NCBI RefSeq assembly: GCF_000614105.1
Contig: NZ_BAKH01000003.1
Location: 1-64,000, forward strand
Reading direction: 5' to 3'
From: Prevotella micans DSM 21469 = JCM 16134
GTDB taxonomy: Bacteria; Bacteroidota; Bacteroidia; Bacteroidales; Bacteroidaceae
DNA length: 64,000 nt
Under the pieces are notes generated by a model. That model was given only the letters and a program-made list of their open reading frames with translations, was not told where the DNA came from and ran no database searches. Of this stretch, positions 45,160 to 54,875 are shown in pieces. The position numbers were made by a program, and so were the translations under genes. Within the stretch, counting starts at the first letter, position 1. Each line of letters begins with the position of its first letter.

Positions 45160-48100
45160 TTAATATTCGCCCCAAGCTTTGATGTCGATTTCGTCAAGCT
45201 TCACATTGCAAAACGCATGGATAAAAGCGCTAGCCAGACGACTGTTCGTAATAAGCGGCACATTAAGATCGGTTGCAGCTCTACGTATCTTATAACCATT
45301 TGTAAGTTCGCGCGGCGTGAGGTCTTTCGGGATATTGACAATCATGTCAAGCTTTTTTTGATGAAGCAAGTCGAGTGCCTGAGGCTGTTTGTCTTCGTCG
45401 GAGGGCCAGTAGACCAGTGTATTTTCGATACCGTTTTCGGTTAAATATTTCGACGTACCGCTAGTTGCAAACAAATTATAGCCATGATTGCGGAGTATGC
45501 GTGCGGCTTCGAGCATTTCGGCTTTCTGTTTTGCACCGCCGGTCGACAAAAGAATGTTTTTTTCAGGAATGCGATGACCGACAGATAGCATGCTTTTCAG
45601 TAGGGCTGTCGAAGTGTCGTCGCCTAAGCAACCAACCTCGCCAGTTGAACTCATATCGACCCCGAGCACAGGATCGGCCTTCTGCAGACGATTGAAAGAG
45701 AACTGACTAGCTTTGATTCCCACATAGTCGAGATCAAAGAGATTTTTCTCGGGCTTCTCTACCGGAAGACCAAGCATAACTTTCGTTGCAAGGTCAATGA
45801 AATTCAGCTTCAGAACCTTACTCACAAATGGGAATGAGCGGCTTGCACGCAGATTGCACTCTATTACGAGAATATCGTTGTCGCGGGCCATGTACTGAAT
45901 ATTGAATGGACCGTTGATGTGGAGAGCCTTCGCAATTTGTTTACTAATTCGTTTTATCCGGCGAACAGTTTCAACATAAAGTTTCTGGGGTGGAAACTGA
46001 ATGGTTGCGTCGCCAGAGTGAACTCCAGCAAACTCGATGTGCTCAGAGATTGCATAAGCCAGAATTTCTCCATCGCGGGCAACAGCATCCATCTCTATTT
46101 CCTTTGCGTTTTCGATGAATTTGCTAACCACTACAGGATGGTCTTCGCTCACATTTGCAGCAAGACGTAAGAATCGCGTGAGTTCGTCTTTATTAGAGCA
46201 GATGTTCATTGCTGCGCCCGAAAGGACATAAGAAGGGCGAACGAGAACCGGGAAACCCACTCGATTCACAAACTCATCGATGTCATCCATACTCGTAAGC
46301 GCGCGCCATTCGGGTTGGTTAACTCCGATTTCGTTGAGCATCGACGAGAATTTAGCACGGTCTTCTGCGCCGTCTATGTCCTTAGCTGATGTTCCAAGAA
46401 TAGGCACGTTTTCGGCATCGAGGAACATGGCAAGATTATTCGGAATCTGGCCGCCAGTCGACACAATCACTCCATACGGCATTTCGAGATCGATGATATC
46501 CATAACTCGTTCGAAAGTGAGTTCATCGAAGTAGAGGCGGTCGCACATGTCGTAATCGGTAGAAACGGTTTCGGGGTTATAATTTATCATTATCGAACGA
46601 TGCCCTTGTTTTCTGATTGTGTTGAGGGCCTGCACACCACACCAGTCGAATTCCACGGAGCTGCCGATACGATAGGCTCCTGACCCAAGTACGATGACAC
46701 TGTTTCGGTCATTAGCAAATGATATGTCAGACGCTACGCCTGAATATGTCACGTAGAGATAGTTAGTTTGTGCGGGATATTCTGCCGCGAGTGTATCTAT
46801 TTGCTTAACCATTGGCAGGATATCATGGCTTTTGCGAAGCCGGCGCACTGTAAGCATGGCTTCGTGCATATTACGCGATTCTTCTTCTAGTCCAACAGCA
46901 CGGGCTATTTGGAAATCGGTGAAGCCATAGACCTTCGCCTCGCGTAGGAGTTCTTTACCGAGGGTATTTATATTGCGTTTTTTGAGTTGTTCGTCGATAT
47001 CAATGATATGTTTCAATTTATACAAGAACCATCGGTCGATTTTCGTTAGTTGGTGAATCTGATCTACGTTGTAGCCCTTGTGCATAGCCTTCGAGATAAC
47101 GAAGATGCGTTTATCGGTTGGCTCACGCAAAGCGGCGTCGATATCGTCTATTCGGAGTTCTTTGTTTTCAACGAAACCGTGCATACCTTGGCCTATCATA
47201 CGGAGACCTTTTTGGATAGCTTCCTCGAAGTTTCGGCCGATTGCCATGACTTCTCCGACAGATTTCATGCTCGAACCGAGTTCTTTGTCGACACCGCGGA
47301 ACTTACTGAGATCCCAACGTGGAATTTTACACACGACATAATCGAGTGCTGGTTCGAAGAATGCAGATGTCGTACGGGTTACGGAGTTTTTGAGTTCGAA
47401 CAGACCATAGCCCATGCCGAGTTTGGCAGCTACAAAAGCAAGCGGATAACCGGTAGCTTTGCTGGCCAGGGCTGATGAGCGCGAAAGACGGGCATTGACC
47501 TCGATGACGCGATAGTCCTCACTTTGCGGGTCGAAAGCATACTGCACATTACATTCGCCCACAATTCCGATGTGGCGGACTATCTTGATGGCTAGTGCAC
47601 GCAACTTGTGATACTCGCTATTAGTGAGGGTTTGGGAGGGTGCAATTACAATTGACTCGCCAGTGTGAATGCCGAGCGGGTCGAAGTTCTCCATGTTACA
47701 AACAGTGATACAGTTGTCGTAGCGGTCGCGTACTACCTCGTATTCTATTTCTTTCCAGCCTTTCAAGCTCTTTTCAACTAACACTTGAGGCGAGAAAGCG
47801 AAAGCTTTTTCACATAGCCGGTCAAGCTCTTTTTCGTTATCAGCAAAACCGCTGCCGAGTCCACCCAGAGCATAGGCGGCGCGAATAATTACCGGATAGC
47901 CCAGTTCGCTAGCTGCACGGCGAGCATGCTCTGTATTTTCGCAGGCTTCGCTTTTGATAGTCTTAACGTCTATTTGGTCGAGTTGTTCAACGAAAAGCTC
48001 GCGGTCTTCGGTGTTCATAATTGCCTTTACCGGGGTGCCGAGTACGCGTACTCCATATTTCCGTAGTATCCCATGGCGGTCAAGTTCCACACCGCAATTC

Positions 48101-48384
48101 AGCGCAGTTTGTCCTCCGAAGGAAAGGAGTATTCCGTCGGGACGTTCTTTTTGTATAACTCTTTCAACGAAGTAGGGTTGAACCGGTAAGAAATAAATTT
48201 GGTCGGCCACACCTTCGGATGTTTGTACCGTGGCAATGTTTGGGTTTATGAGCACGGTTTTTACTCCCTCTTCACGCAGTGCTTTAAGGGCTTGTGAGCC
48301 GGAATAATCGAATTCACCTGCCTCGCCTATTTTGAGTGCACCTGAACCTAGTATCAGGACTTTCTTTATGCTTTCGTCTTTCAT
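45160..48384 (-). CDS. carB: Carbamoyl-phosphate synthase large subunit
   Basis: The 1074-residue product has the two homologous ATP-grasp halves (first about residues 1-400, second about 550-930) joined by an oligomerisation domain. It ends in an MGS-like allosteric domain (LLSTGGAKQKAEMLEAARIL onward). Motifs such as LILGSGALKIGEAGEFDYSG and VLGSGAYRIGSSVEFDWCG start each half. It makes carbamoyl phosphate from bicarbonate, ammonia and 2 ATP for pyrimidines and arginine. The start overlaps the carA stop by 4 bases. The length is normal. Confidence 0.96.
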   Translation of the reverse strand: MKDESIKKVLILGSGALKIGEAGEFDYSGSQALKALREEGVKTVLINPNIATVQTSEGVADQIYFLPVQPYFVERVIQKERPDGILLSFGGQTALNCGVELDRHGILRKYGVRVLGTPVKAIMNTEDRELFVEQLDQIDVKTIKSEACENTEHARRAASELGYPVIIRAAYALGGLGSGFADNEKELDRLCEKAFAFSPQVLVEKSLKGWKEIEYEVVRDRYDNCITVCNMENFDPLGIHTGESIVIAPSQTLTNSEYHKLRALAIKIVRHIGIVGECNVQYAFDPQSEDYRVIEVNARLSRSSALASKATGYPLAFVAAKLGMGYGLFELKNSVTRTTSAFFEPALDYVVCKIPRWDLSKFRGVDKELGSSMKSVGEVMAIGRNFEEAIQKGLRMIGQGMHGFVENKELRIDDIDAALREPTDKRIFVISKAMHKGYNVDQIHQLTKIDRWFLYKLKHIIDIDEQLKKRNINTLGKELLREAKVYGFTDFQIARAVGLEEESRNMHEAMLTVRRLRKSHDILPMVKQIDTLAAEYPAQTNYLYVTYSGVASDISFANDRNSVIVLGSGAYRIGSSVEFDWCGVQALNTIRKQGHRSIMINYNPETVSTDYDMCDRLYFDELTFERVMDIIDLEMPYGVIVSTGGQIPNNLAMFLDAENVPILGTSAKDIDGAEDRAKFSSMLNEIGVNQPEWRALTSMDDIDEFVNRVGFPVLVRPSYVLSGAAMNICSNKDELTRFLRLAANVSEDHPVVVSKFIENAKEIEMDAVARDGEILAYAISEHIEFAGVHSGDATIQFPPQKLYVETVRRIKRISKQIAKALHINGPFNIQYMARDNDILVIECNLRASRSFPFVSKVLKLNFIDLATKVMLGLPVEKPEKNLFDLDYVGIKASQFSFNRLQKADPVLGVDMSSTGEVGCLGDDTSTALLKSMLSVGHRIPEKNILLSTGGAKQKAEMLEAARILRNHGYNLFATSGTSKYLTENGIENTLVYWPSDEDKQPQALDLLHQKKLDMIVNIPKDLTPRELTNGYKIRRAATDLNVPLITNSRLASAFIHAFCNVKLDEIDIKAWGEY

Positions 48385-49460
48385 TTTTGGAGTATTTCTA
48401 CAAATTTATCGAACATGAAATATGTATCCACTGGGCCTGAGCACGCTTCGGGATGGAATTGCGAGCTGAACCATGGATTTGTTTTATGACGAATACCTTC
48501 ATTACTGCCATCATTCATATTGACGAACAGTTCTTCCCAATCGGCTCCCAACGATGCAGCGTCTACGGCATAACCATGATTTTGAGATGTAACGTAGCAT
48601 CGCTCTGTACCTACCATTCTCACAGGTTGGTTATGTCCACGGTGTCCGTATTTGAGTTTGTATATCGATGCTCCAGCGGCTTTAGCCAGAAGTTGGTTGC
48701 CCATGCAGATGCCGCAAATGGGCTTTATACTTTGGTTCATTTGTTTACGGATGATGTCGACGGCGACCTGGCACGTGTCTGGGTCGCCTGGGCCGTTAGC
48801 AAGGAATAAACCATCGAAGTCGAGCGAGATATAATCGTAGTTCCAAGGCACACGTATTACTTCGACACCTCTTTTAACAAGACTGCGAATGATATTGGCC
48901 TTCACGCCGCAATCTACGAGAACAACCTTTTTTCCGGCGCCTTCGTTGTAGCGGATTATTTCTTTAGTCGACACGCTATCTACGAAGTTCACACCTTCAT
49001 AGTCGGCTTCCGGAATATTGTTAGGTTCGTCGTCTAAAATGATTTTCCCCATCATCACACCGTGTTCGCGCAGTACTTTGGTTAGTTCGCGTGTGTCTAT
49101 GTCGGTTATTCCGGGTACTTGTTCGTTTTTGAGCCACTGGGCGAGACTCATTGCAGCATTCCAATGTGAGTGATGCTCGCTATAGTGGGCCACAATGAGT
49201 GCAGAGGCGTGAATGCGGTTGCTTTCCATGAAAAGGGGTATACCGTCGGAGCCGATTGTAAGTGGCGGTACACCGTAGTTTCCAACCAGAGGGAAGGTTG
49301 TTACAATCATTTGACCGGCGTACGATGGATCGGTCAAACTCTCCGGATAGCCCATCATGGCAGTGTTGAAAACTACTTCGCCGGCCACAGGCTTTTCGTA
49401 GCCGAACGATTTGCCGTGAAATCGGGTTCCGTCGTTCAATATTAATGTTACGTTCCTCAT
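48381..49460 (-). CDS. carA: Carbamoyl-phosphate synthase small (glutaminase) subunit
   Basis: The 359-residue product has the N-terminal CarA-specific domain (residues 1-150) and a C-terminal class I glutamine amidotransferase. The nucleophile is in ICGICMGNQLLA (Cys near residue 249) and the His-Glu pair is in FHPEA near 335. It feeds ammonia to CarB. It is the first of the carA-carB pair (4-base overlap). A clear -7 box was not found upstream. Confidence 0.96.
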   Translation of the reverse strand: MRNVTLILNDGTRFHGKSFGYEKPVAGEVVFNTAMMGYPESLTDPSYAGQMIVTTFPLVGNYGVPPLTIGSDGIPLFMESNRIHASALIVAHYSEHHSHWNAAMSLAQWLKNEQVPGITDIDTRELTKVLREHGVMMGKIILDDEPNNIPEADYEGVNFVDSVSTKEIIRYNEGAGKKVVLVDCGVKANIIRSLVKRGVEVIRVPWNYDYISLDFDGLFLANGPGDPDTCQVAVDIIRKQMNQSIKPICGICMGNQLLAKAAGASIYKLKYGHRGHNQPVRMVGTERCYVTSQNHGYAVDAASLGADWEELFVNMNDGSNEGIRHKTNPWFSSQFHPEACSGPVDTYFMFDKFVEILQK

Positions 49461-49795
49461 TTTCTTATGTCGATTTCTTTATCGTTGTTCTTGTTTTGTT
49501 CTGTCGTAATCTAAAAGAATGTGGGGCGGTATAAGATTTTTGTCACACACCCATTGTGAACTCGGGTGATGAACCAAATAACCCTACGAATTGGCGTGAG
49601 GGATAACGCGACTATCATTTTATATCTAACTCACATTAATCTTAAAACGTCATTGGCTTTGCATGCTGTGCTCCCTCACGCACTCTGTATATCTATTTTG
49701 AAGAATTGAAAACCTTCCTGCAATCTGCGCATAAACCTTTTAGATACACAAAAACATCCCTGCAGCGTGCATGGAGCAAAATTGACCACAAATAC
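49461..49795. other. 335-base gap between amidophosphoribosyltransferase and carA
   Basis: The stretch holds no ORF that I can support, no clear Bacteroidetes promoter box and no strong terminator stem. It should contain the carA promoter and leader. A regulatory leader for pyrimidine control is possible, but I see no recognisable structure. Confidence 0.4.
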
Positions 49796-51703
49796 CTAAT
49801 GACCGATTTGTGGTAAAGCCTCTTTACGCTCCTCATAGAAGTTTACGAATGCCTGATTAACCAATCTCATACCGCCTGGAGTGGGGTATTTGCCTGTGAA
49901 ATACCAATCACCCCGATGGTGAGGTATCGCCTCGTGCAAACCTTCGATACTTTGGAATACAAGTTCAACGGGCGTTGTCATGCCCTCAGGGCGTAGCATA
50001 TCTACAATACGGCGGTTGATTTCGTTAACCGTGAACGGCTCGTAAACGGCACACACGGCATTTTCTATTGTCTCTCCCTTGGGCTTGGCTAGTTCTGCAA
50101 GACATCGGGAGTATATCTCGTTTAGCAAACTTTCCATCCCACGCTCTTCAATGAGACTGATGGTTGCGCGGAATACGCAGAACTCTTCAAGCCGAGGCAT
50201 GTCGATACCGTAATAGTCGGGATAACGAATCTGTGGTGCACTCGATACCACGATTATTCGGCGCGGATGAAGCCGGTCGAGAATCCTGAGGATACTCTCG
50301 CGCAGAGTAGTTCCGCGAACAATGGAGTCGTCGATGATAACGAGATTATCCCGGTCTGGGCGGATACTCTCGTAGGTGATGTCGTAAACATGAGATGCGA
50401 GGTCGTTGCGCGAATTTCCTTCGGTGATGAAGGTGCGCAGTTTTATATCTTTCCAAGCCACTTTTTCAGAGCGCACTTGGCGGCTTATAATTTTCTCGAT
50501 TTCATTTCGGTCGGGATTCGGTCCGAGGGCTGCAATCTGCTCGGATTTCCAGGAGTCGATGCGTTTTCTGAATCCATGCAGCAAACCGTAGAAGGCCACT
50601 TCGGCCGTATTGGGAATGAACGAGAGTACGGTATGGTCGGTGTCATTGTCTATGGCATGCATAACGGGTTCGGTGAGCTGTTCGCCGAGTTTTTCGCGCT
50701 CCTTGTATATATCTCTGTCTGACCCACGAGAGAAGTATATCCTTTCGAAGGAGCAGGCAGCATCGGCACGTTGCGGAATAATCTGTTTGAGCGAGCATTC
50801 GCCTCTTCGGTTAACGATGAGAGCCTCACCGGGTCGGAGTTCTGTAATGTCTTCGCATTCCAGATCAAAAGTTGTTTGAAGCACGGGTCGCTCGCTGGCC
50901 AGAGCTACAATTTCGTCGCTGCGATAGTAGAATGCCGGACGAATAGCCCAGGGGTCGCGTATGGCGAAGCTCTCTCCCGAGCCTGTGATTCCACAGATAA
51001 CATATCCACCATCGAAATCCTGCATAGTTGTTTTGAGAACGTTGCTCATTTCGACATGCTCTTCGATGTATCGGGTTATGGCCTGTTTCTCGAGACCTTG
51101 TTTTTGGGCATCTACAAAGTTGCGCTCTACCTCGCGGTCGAGCCTGTGTCCCATGAGCTCAAGAAGCAGATAGGTGTCGCTGTATTTGCGTGGGCATTGA
51201 CCTTGTTCGGTTAGCTTTTCGAAAATATCACCGATGTTGGTCATATTGAAATTGCCGCACATACACAGGTTTTTAGCTTTCCAATTGTTGCGCCTAAGAA
51301 ATGGATGGACGTATGAGAGTCCGCTCTTGCCCGTCGTTGAATATCTCAAGTGGCCCATATAGAGTTCGCCTGCAAACGGCAGATGTTCCTTGGCGAATTG
51401 CACGTCGGAAAGCTGATTTGTAGAGTAAGGTTTAAAGTGTTTGTGCACATTGCCGAAGATTTCCGTAACGGCATTTTTTCCCTCGGCTCGTTCGCGAAAC
51501 ATATATTCGTTACCGGGGCGTGTATCCATTTTCACGGTCGCCATTCCTGCGCCTTCCTGTCCTCGGTTGTGCTGTTTCTCCATCATCAGATAGAGTTTGT
51601 TAAGAGCATACATCCATGTGCCATGTTTTTCTTGATAATATTCCAAGGGTTTGAGTAGCCTTATCATCGCCACTCCACAATCTTCATGTATGTTTTTTTC
51701 CAT
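49796..51703 (-). CDS. Long-form amidophosphoribosyltransferase (PurF family)
   Basis: The 635-residue product has a class II glutamine amidotransferase N-terminus. The nucleophile is presumably Cys9 after a short leader (EDCGVAMIRL), and KQHNRGQEGAGMA and MGHLRYSTTGKSGLSYVHPF follow. A phosphoribosyltransferase domain with NLVIIDDSIVRGTTLR (near residue 455) completes the catalytic parts. It makes phosphoribosylamine from PRPP and glutamine, the first purine step. It is longer than the usual ~470-residue PurF; the extra ~150 residues at the C-terminus are a Bacteroidetes feature, so it may be a paralogue beside a shorter PurF elsewhere. It follows glmS by 12 bases. Confidence 0.9.
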   Translation of the reverse strand: MEKNIHEDCGVAMIRLLKPLEYYQEKHGTWMYALNKLYLMMEKQHNRGQEGAGMATVKMDTRPGNEYMFRERAEGKNAVTEIFGNVHKHFKPYSTNQLSDVQFAKEHLPFAGELYMGHLRYSTTGKSGLSYVHPFLRRNNWKAKNLCMCGNFNMTNIGDIFEKLTEQGQCPRKYSDTYLLLELMGHRLDREVERNFVDAQKQGLEKQAITRYIEEHVEMSNVLKTTMQDFDGGYVICGITGSGESFAIRDPWAIRPAFYYRSDEIVALASERPVLQTTFDLECEDITELRPGEALIVNRRGECSLKQIIPQRADAACSFERIYFSRGSDRDIYKEREKLGEQLTEPVMHAIDNDTDHTVLSFIPNTAEVAFYGLLHGFRKRIDSWKSEQIAALGPNPDRNEIEKIISRQVRSEKVAWKDIKLRTFITEGNSRNDLASHVYDITYESIRPDRDNLVIIDDSIVRGTTLRESILRILDRLHPRRIIVVSSAPQIRYPDYYGIDMPRLEEFCVFRATISLIEERGMESLLNEIYSRCLAELAKPKGETIENAVCAVYEPFTVNEINRRIVDMLRPEGMTTPVELVFQSIEGLHEAIPHHRGDWYFTGKYPTPGGMRLVNQAFVNFYEERKEALPQIGH

Positions 51704-51715
51704 TTGTATTCGATT

Positions 51716-53560
51716 TTATTCAACTGTTACTGATTTAGCCAAATTGCGAGGTTGGTCTACATTCTTTCCCTTACAAACGGCGATATGATAGGCCAGAAGT
51801 TGCAATGGAACAGTGGCCACCAACGGTTCGAGACATTCCATCGTTTCGGGTAGTTCGATAACGGCGTCGGCGAGTCGCGAAACCATCGTGTCGCCCTTGC
51901 TCACTAGGGCAATCACTCGTCCTTGACGCGCTTTTATCTCCTGCATATTGCTAAGCACTTTTTCGTACATGGCATTGTGGGTGGCGATAACAACCACGGG
52001 CATGTCGGAATCGATGAGTGCAATCGGACCATGCTTCATCTCGGCTGCGGGATATCCTTCGGCATGGATATAGGATATTTCCTTGAGTTTAAGCGCCCCC
52101 TCAAGGGCAACGGGATAGCTGAATCCACGCCCGAGATAGATGAAATTATGGGCGTAGGTAAATGTGCGAGCCAAATCGCGTACCGTATCGTTTGTTTTGA
52201 GCACCTCGCGAATCTTATCGGGAATAGTGGCGAGTTGTTCAACTATCTTAACATAGTCTTTATTCGCGACAGTTCCTTTTGCTTCGGCCAAAGTGAGGGC
52301 AAACATTGTGAGTACGGTTACCTGACCTGTGAAAGCCTTTGTAGATGCAACGCCAATTTCGGGACCCACATGGATGTAAGTACCCGTATCGGTAGCGCGT
52401 GGAATGCTTGAACCGATGGCATTACAAATTCCATAGATAAAAGCGCCTTTCTCCTTTGCCAGTTCAACGGCTGCGAGTGTATCGGCGGTTTCGCCACTCT
52501 GCGAAATGGCAATTACAACGTCGCAGCTGCGCACAACCGGGTTGCGATAGCGAAATTCGCTGGCATACTCAACATTAACCGGAATACGACAAAGATTCTC
52601 GATGATTTGCTTACCTATCAACGCGGCGTGCCAGCTGGTTCCACAAGCAACAATAATGATGCGTTTGGCGTCGATAAGTTTGCTACGATGGTCGATGAGT
52701 GCGCTCAATGTAACGTGGTTGTGCTCTACGTTTATTCTACCGCGCATGCAATTAGTGAGACATTCGGGCTGCTCAAAAATCTCCTTGAGCATGAAGTGGG
52801 GATAGCCACCTTTCTCGATTTGGCCAAGGTTGAGGTCGACCGTATGAATAGCGGGTGACAATTCCTCGTTGAGGATGTTCACAACCTTAAGTTCCTCGCC
52901 GAGTTTCATCACGGCAATATTCCCATCCTCAAGATAAACCATCTTGTCGGTGTATTCAATAATCGGACTGGCATCCGAACCCAAGAAAAACTCGCCGTCG
53001 CCTATCCCGACAACTAGTGGACTTTGTTTCCTGGCTGCAATGATGGTGTCTGGATTATTCTTGTCGAGCAACGCGATTGCGTAGGCGCCAATCACCTGGT
53101 GAAGTGCAACCTGAACGGCGGTGAGGAGGTCGAGCCGTTTTCTTTCCTGGATGTATTCCACAAGCTGAACGAGCACCTCGGTATCGGTGTCAGACCGGAA
53201 TTCTATGCCCTTCCCTTCAAGATTCCTCTTTATCTCGGCAAAGTTCTCTATTATCCCATTGTGAATTATGGCCAGGTTCTTCGATTCCGAATAATGCGGA
53301 TGAGCGTTTGTTGCCGACGGTTCACCATGTGTAGCCCAGCGCGTGTGAGCAATTCCAACGGTGCCCGATGTATCCTTATCTTGACAATAGTCCTGCAAAT
53401 CGGCCACTTTACCTTTGGCCTTGTAGATATTGAGTCCTTTTTTGTTAAGCAAAGCAACGCCGGCGCTGTCGTAGCCCCTATATTCGAGTCGCTGAAGTCC
53501 TTTTATGAGTATGGGATAGGCCTCGCGGTTTGTCCCGATGTATCCAACTATTCCGCACAT
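51716..53560 (-). CDS. glmS: Glutamine-fructose-6-phosphate aminotransferase (isomerizing)
   Basis: The 614-residue product starts MCGIVGYIG, with the nucleophile Cys2, and has the glutaminase domain to about residue 230 (RLEYRGYDSAGVAL, THGEPSATNAHPH). Two SIS sugar-isomerase domains follow (ACGTSWHAALIGKQ, ISQSGETADTL), ending in NLAKSVTVE. It makes glucosamine-6-phosphate for cell-wall and lipopolysaccharide synthesis. It precedes the amidophosphoribosyltransferase gene by 12 bases, so two glutamine-using enzymes are probably co-expressed. No glmS ribozyme is expected in this phylum and none was seen. Confidence 0.96.
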   Translation of the reverse strand: MCGIVGYIGTNREAYPILIKGLQRLEYRGYDSAGVALLNKKGLNIYKAKGKVADLQDYCQDKDTSGTVGIAHTRWATHGEPSATNAHPHYSESKNLAIIHNGIIENFAEIKRNLEGKGIEFRSDTDTEVLVQLVEYIQERKRLDLLTAVQVALHQVIGAYAIALLDKNNPDTIIAARKQSPLVVGIGDGEFFLGSDASPIIEYTDKMVYLEDGNIAVMKLGEELKVVNILNEELSPAIHTVDLNLGQIEKGGYPHFMLKEIFEQPECLTNCMRGRINVEHNHVTLSALIDHRSKLIDAKRIIIVACGTSWHAALIGKQIIENLCRIPVNVEYASEFRYRNPVVRSCDVVIAISQSGETADTLAAVELAKEKGAFIYGICNAIGSSIPRATDTGTYIHVGPEIGVASTKAFTGQVTVLTMFALTLAEAKGTVANKDYVKIVEQLATIPDKIREVLKTNDTVRDLARTFTYAHNFIYLGRGFSYPVALEGALKLKEISYIHAEGYPAAEMKHGPIALIDSDMPVVVIATHNAMYEKVLSNMQEIKARQGRVIALVSKGDTMVSRLADAVIELPETMECLEPLVATVPLQLLAYHIAVCKGKNVDQPRNLAKSVTVE

Positions 53561-53717
53561 AATTGATTTCTTTAAATATAAATGAAAAATGAAAATACTC
53601 TCTTACATCGTTCGGCTGTCTGTAGGAATTCGTAAGCCGGAGTGTAATAGAATATTTTCATTTCTTTTTCTAAACAAAAGCTCTGTATGAGGTCTGCGTA
53701 TGTGATGGTTGTTTTTC

Positions 53718-54488
53718 CTATTTCAATACGGTTACTAACATTGAGGCTACTGACGTTACGATTCCGACGAACGAAAACCACATCGTTGTAGATTGCCCGA
53801 TGTTTGCACTCTTTGCTTTTGCACTGTTCGGCTCGACATAGAGAATGTCGTTTTGTTGCAAATAGTAGTAGGGCGAGTTTATTAGATTAGCATCGTTCAG
53901 GTTCAGCCTCGTTTCGTGCTTCTGCCCGTTGGCATCTTCTCTGATGAGCATGATGTTGTTTCGTTTACCGAAAATGGTGAGGTCGCCCGACTGTGCCAGA
54001 GCTTCTACCACGCTAATCTTTTCTGTTGAAACCGGAATAACTCCAGGGTTGGCCACCTCGCCTATAACCGTGATACGATAGCTGCTCATGCGAACCATAA
54101 CGACAGGATTTTCGGTAGCTGCGAGATAGGGTTTAATCTTACTTTTTATCATCGCTTCGCACTCTGTCTTGGTTAATCCTGCAACGTGTACTCGACCGAT
54201 TAAGGGGAAGCTGATGAATCCGTCATTATCAACCAGATAGCCTTTCGAAGCTCCCGAAGTACCCGACGAAGTTTCTATATTAAAAGGTGAAGCTGCAGCC
54301 GGATCGGTTGTGTGCACGCTTATTGTTAGCTCGTCTTTCGGCATTATTTTAGCATCGTAGAGACCGCGTGAAGCGGCTAAACTTGTTGAGTCGATATTGG
54401 TAAAATAAGCAACGCCCTTACTCGAGCCGCAACCAGACATCACCACAATTGTGGCAAGTGCGATGATGGGAAAAAGTAATCTCTTCAT
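53718..54488 (-). CDS. Wza-like polysaccharide export lipoprotein
   Basis: The 256-residue product has a lipobox VMSGC (Cys near residue 20), a poly_export domain (KIMPKDELTISVHTTDP, GYLVDNDGFISFPLIG) and a SLBB domain (VTVIGEVANPGVIPV-like segment near residue 150, EALAQSGDLT). It ends in a possible membrane helix (TTMWFSFVGIVTSVASMLV). Such proteins form the outer-membrane channel for capsule or exopolysaccharide. No Wzc-type kinase or glycosyltransferase is next to it, so it is an orphan here. glmS is the next gene, 157 bases downstream on the same strand. Confidence 0.88.
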   Translation of the reverse strand: MKRLLFPIIALATIVVMSGCGSSKGVAYFTNIDSTSLAASRGLYDAKIMPKDELTISVHTTDPAAASPFNIETSSGTSGASKGYLVDNDGFISFPLIGRVHVAGLTKTECEAMIKSKIKPYLAATENPVVMVRMSSYRITVIGEVANPGVIPVSTEKISVVEALAQSGDLTIFGKRNNIMLIREDANGQKHETRLNLNDANLINSPYYYLQQNDILYVEPNSAKAKSANIGQSTTMWFSFVGIVTSVASMLVTVLK

Positions 54489-54523
54489 AATTATTTTGCG
54501 CTATTTCTTTGATTAGTGCGTTG

Positions 54524-54531
54524 CAAAAATA
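54524..54531 (-). promoter_or_regulatory. -7 box of the Wza-like gene
   Basis: TATTTTTG on the minus strand lies 36 bases upstream of the ATG at 54488. Array 4 begins just upstream of it, so the repeats adjoin this promoter. Confidence 0.5.
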
Positions 54532-54536
54532 CGCAC

Positions 54537-54866
54537 TAATTTCCAAACTGAACCGCTATAGAAACGCTGTTTCTAGCAACTTCTCAAACGGAAACATACA
54601 GAAGTACCACGCTCTAACGATTTTCCAAACGAAAACAGAAAGGAGCGTCACGATCTAGCTATTTTTCAAACGTAAACAGACAGAAGCGTGACGCTCTAGT
54701 GATTTTCCAAACAGAAACAGACAAGAGCGCCACGATCTAGCGATTTTCCGAATGGAAACAAACAGAAGCGTGACGCTCTAATGATTTTCCAAACAGAAAT
54801 AGACAGAAGCGCCACGATCTAGCGATTTTCCGAATGGAAACAGCCAAAAGCGTGACGCTCCTGCAA
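54537..54866. repeat. Array 4: eight tandem 41-bp palindromic repeats
   Basis: Units start at about 54537 and 54578 (degenerate), then 54619, 54660, 54701, 54742, 54783 and 54824, exactly 41 apart. Each has TTTCC-nnnn-GGAAA or a relaxed form and AGCGTGACGCT or a variant. In the best units the two palindrome centres are 20.5 bases apart, half the period. The array fills the gap between the DEAD helicase stop (54876) and the Wza-like promoter. Confidence 0.92.
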
Positions 54867-54875
54867 TGTTCAAAA

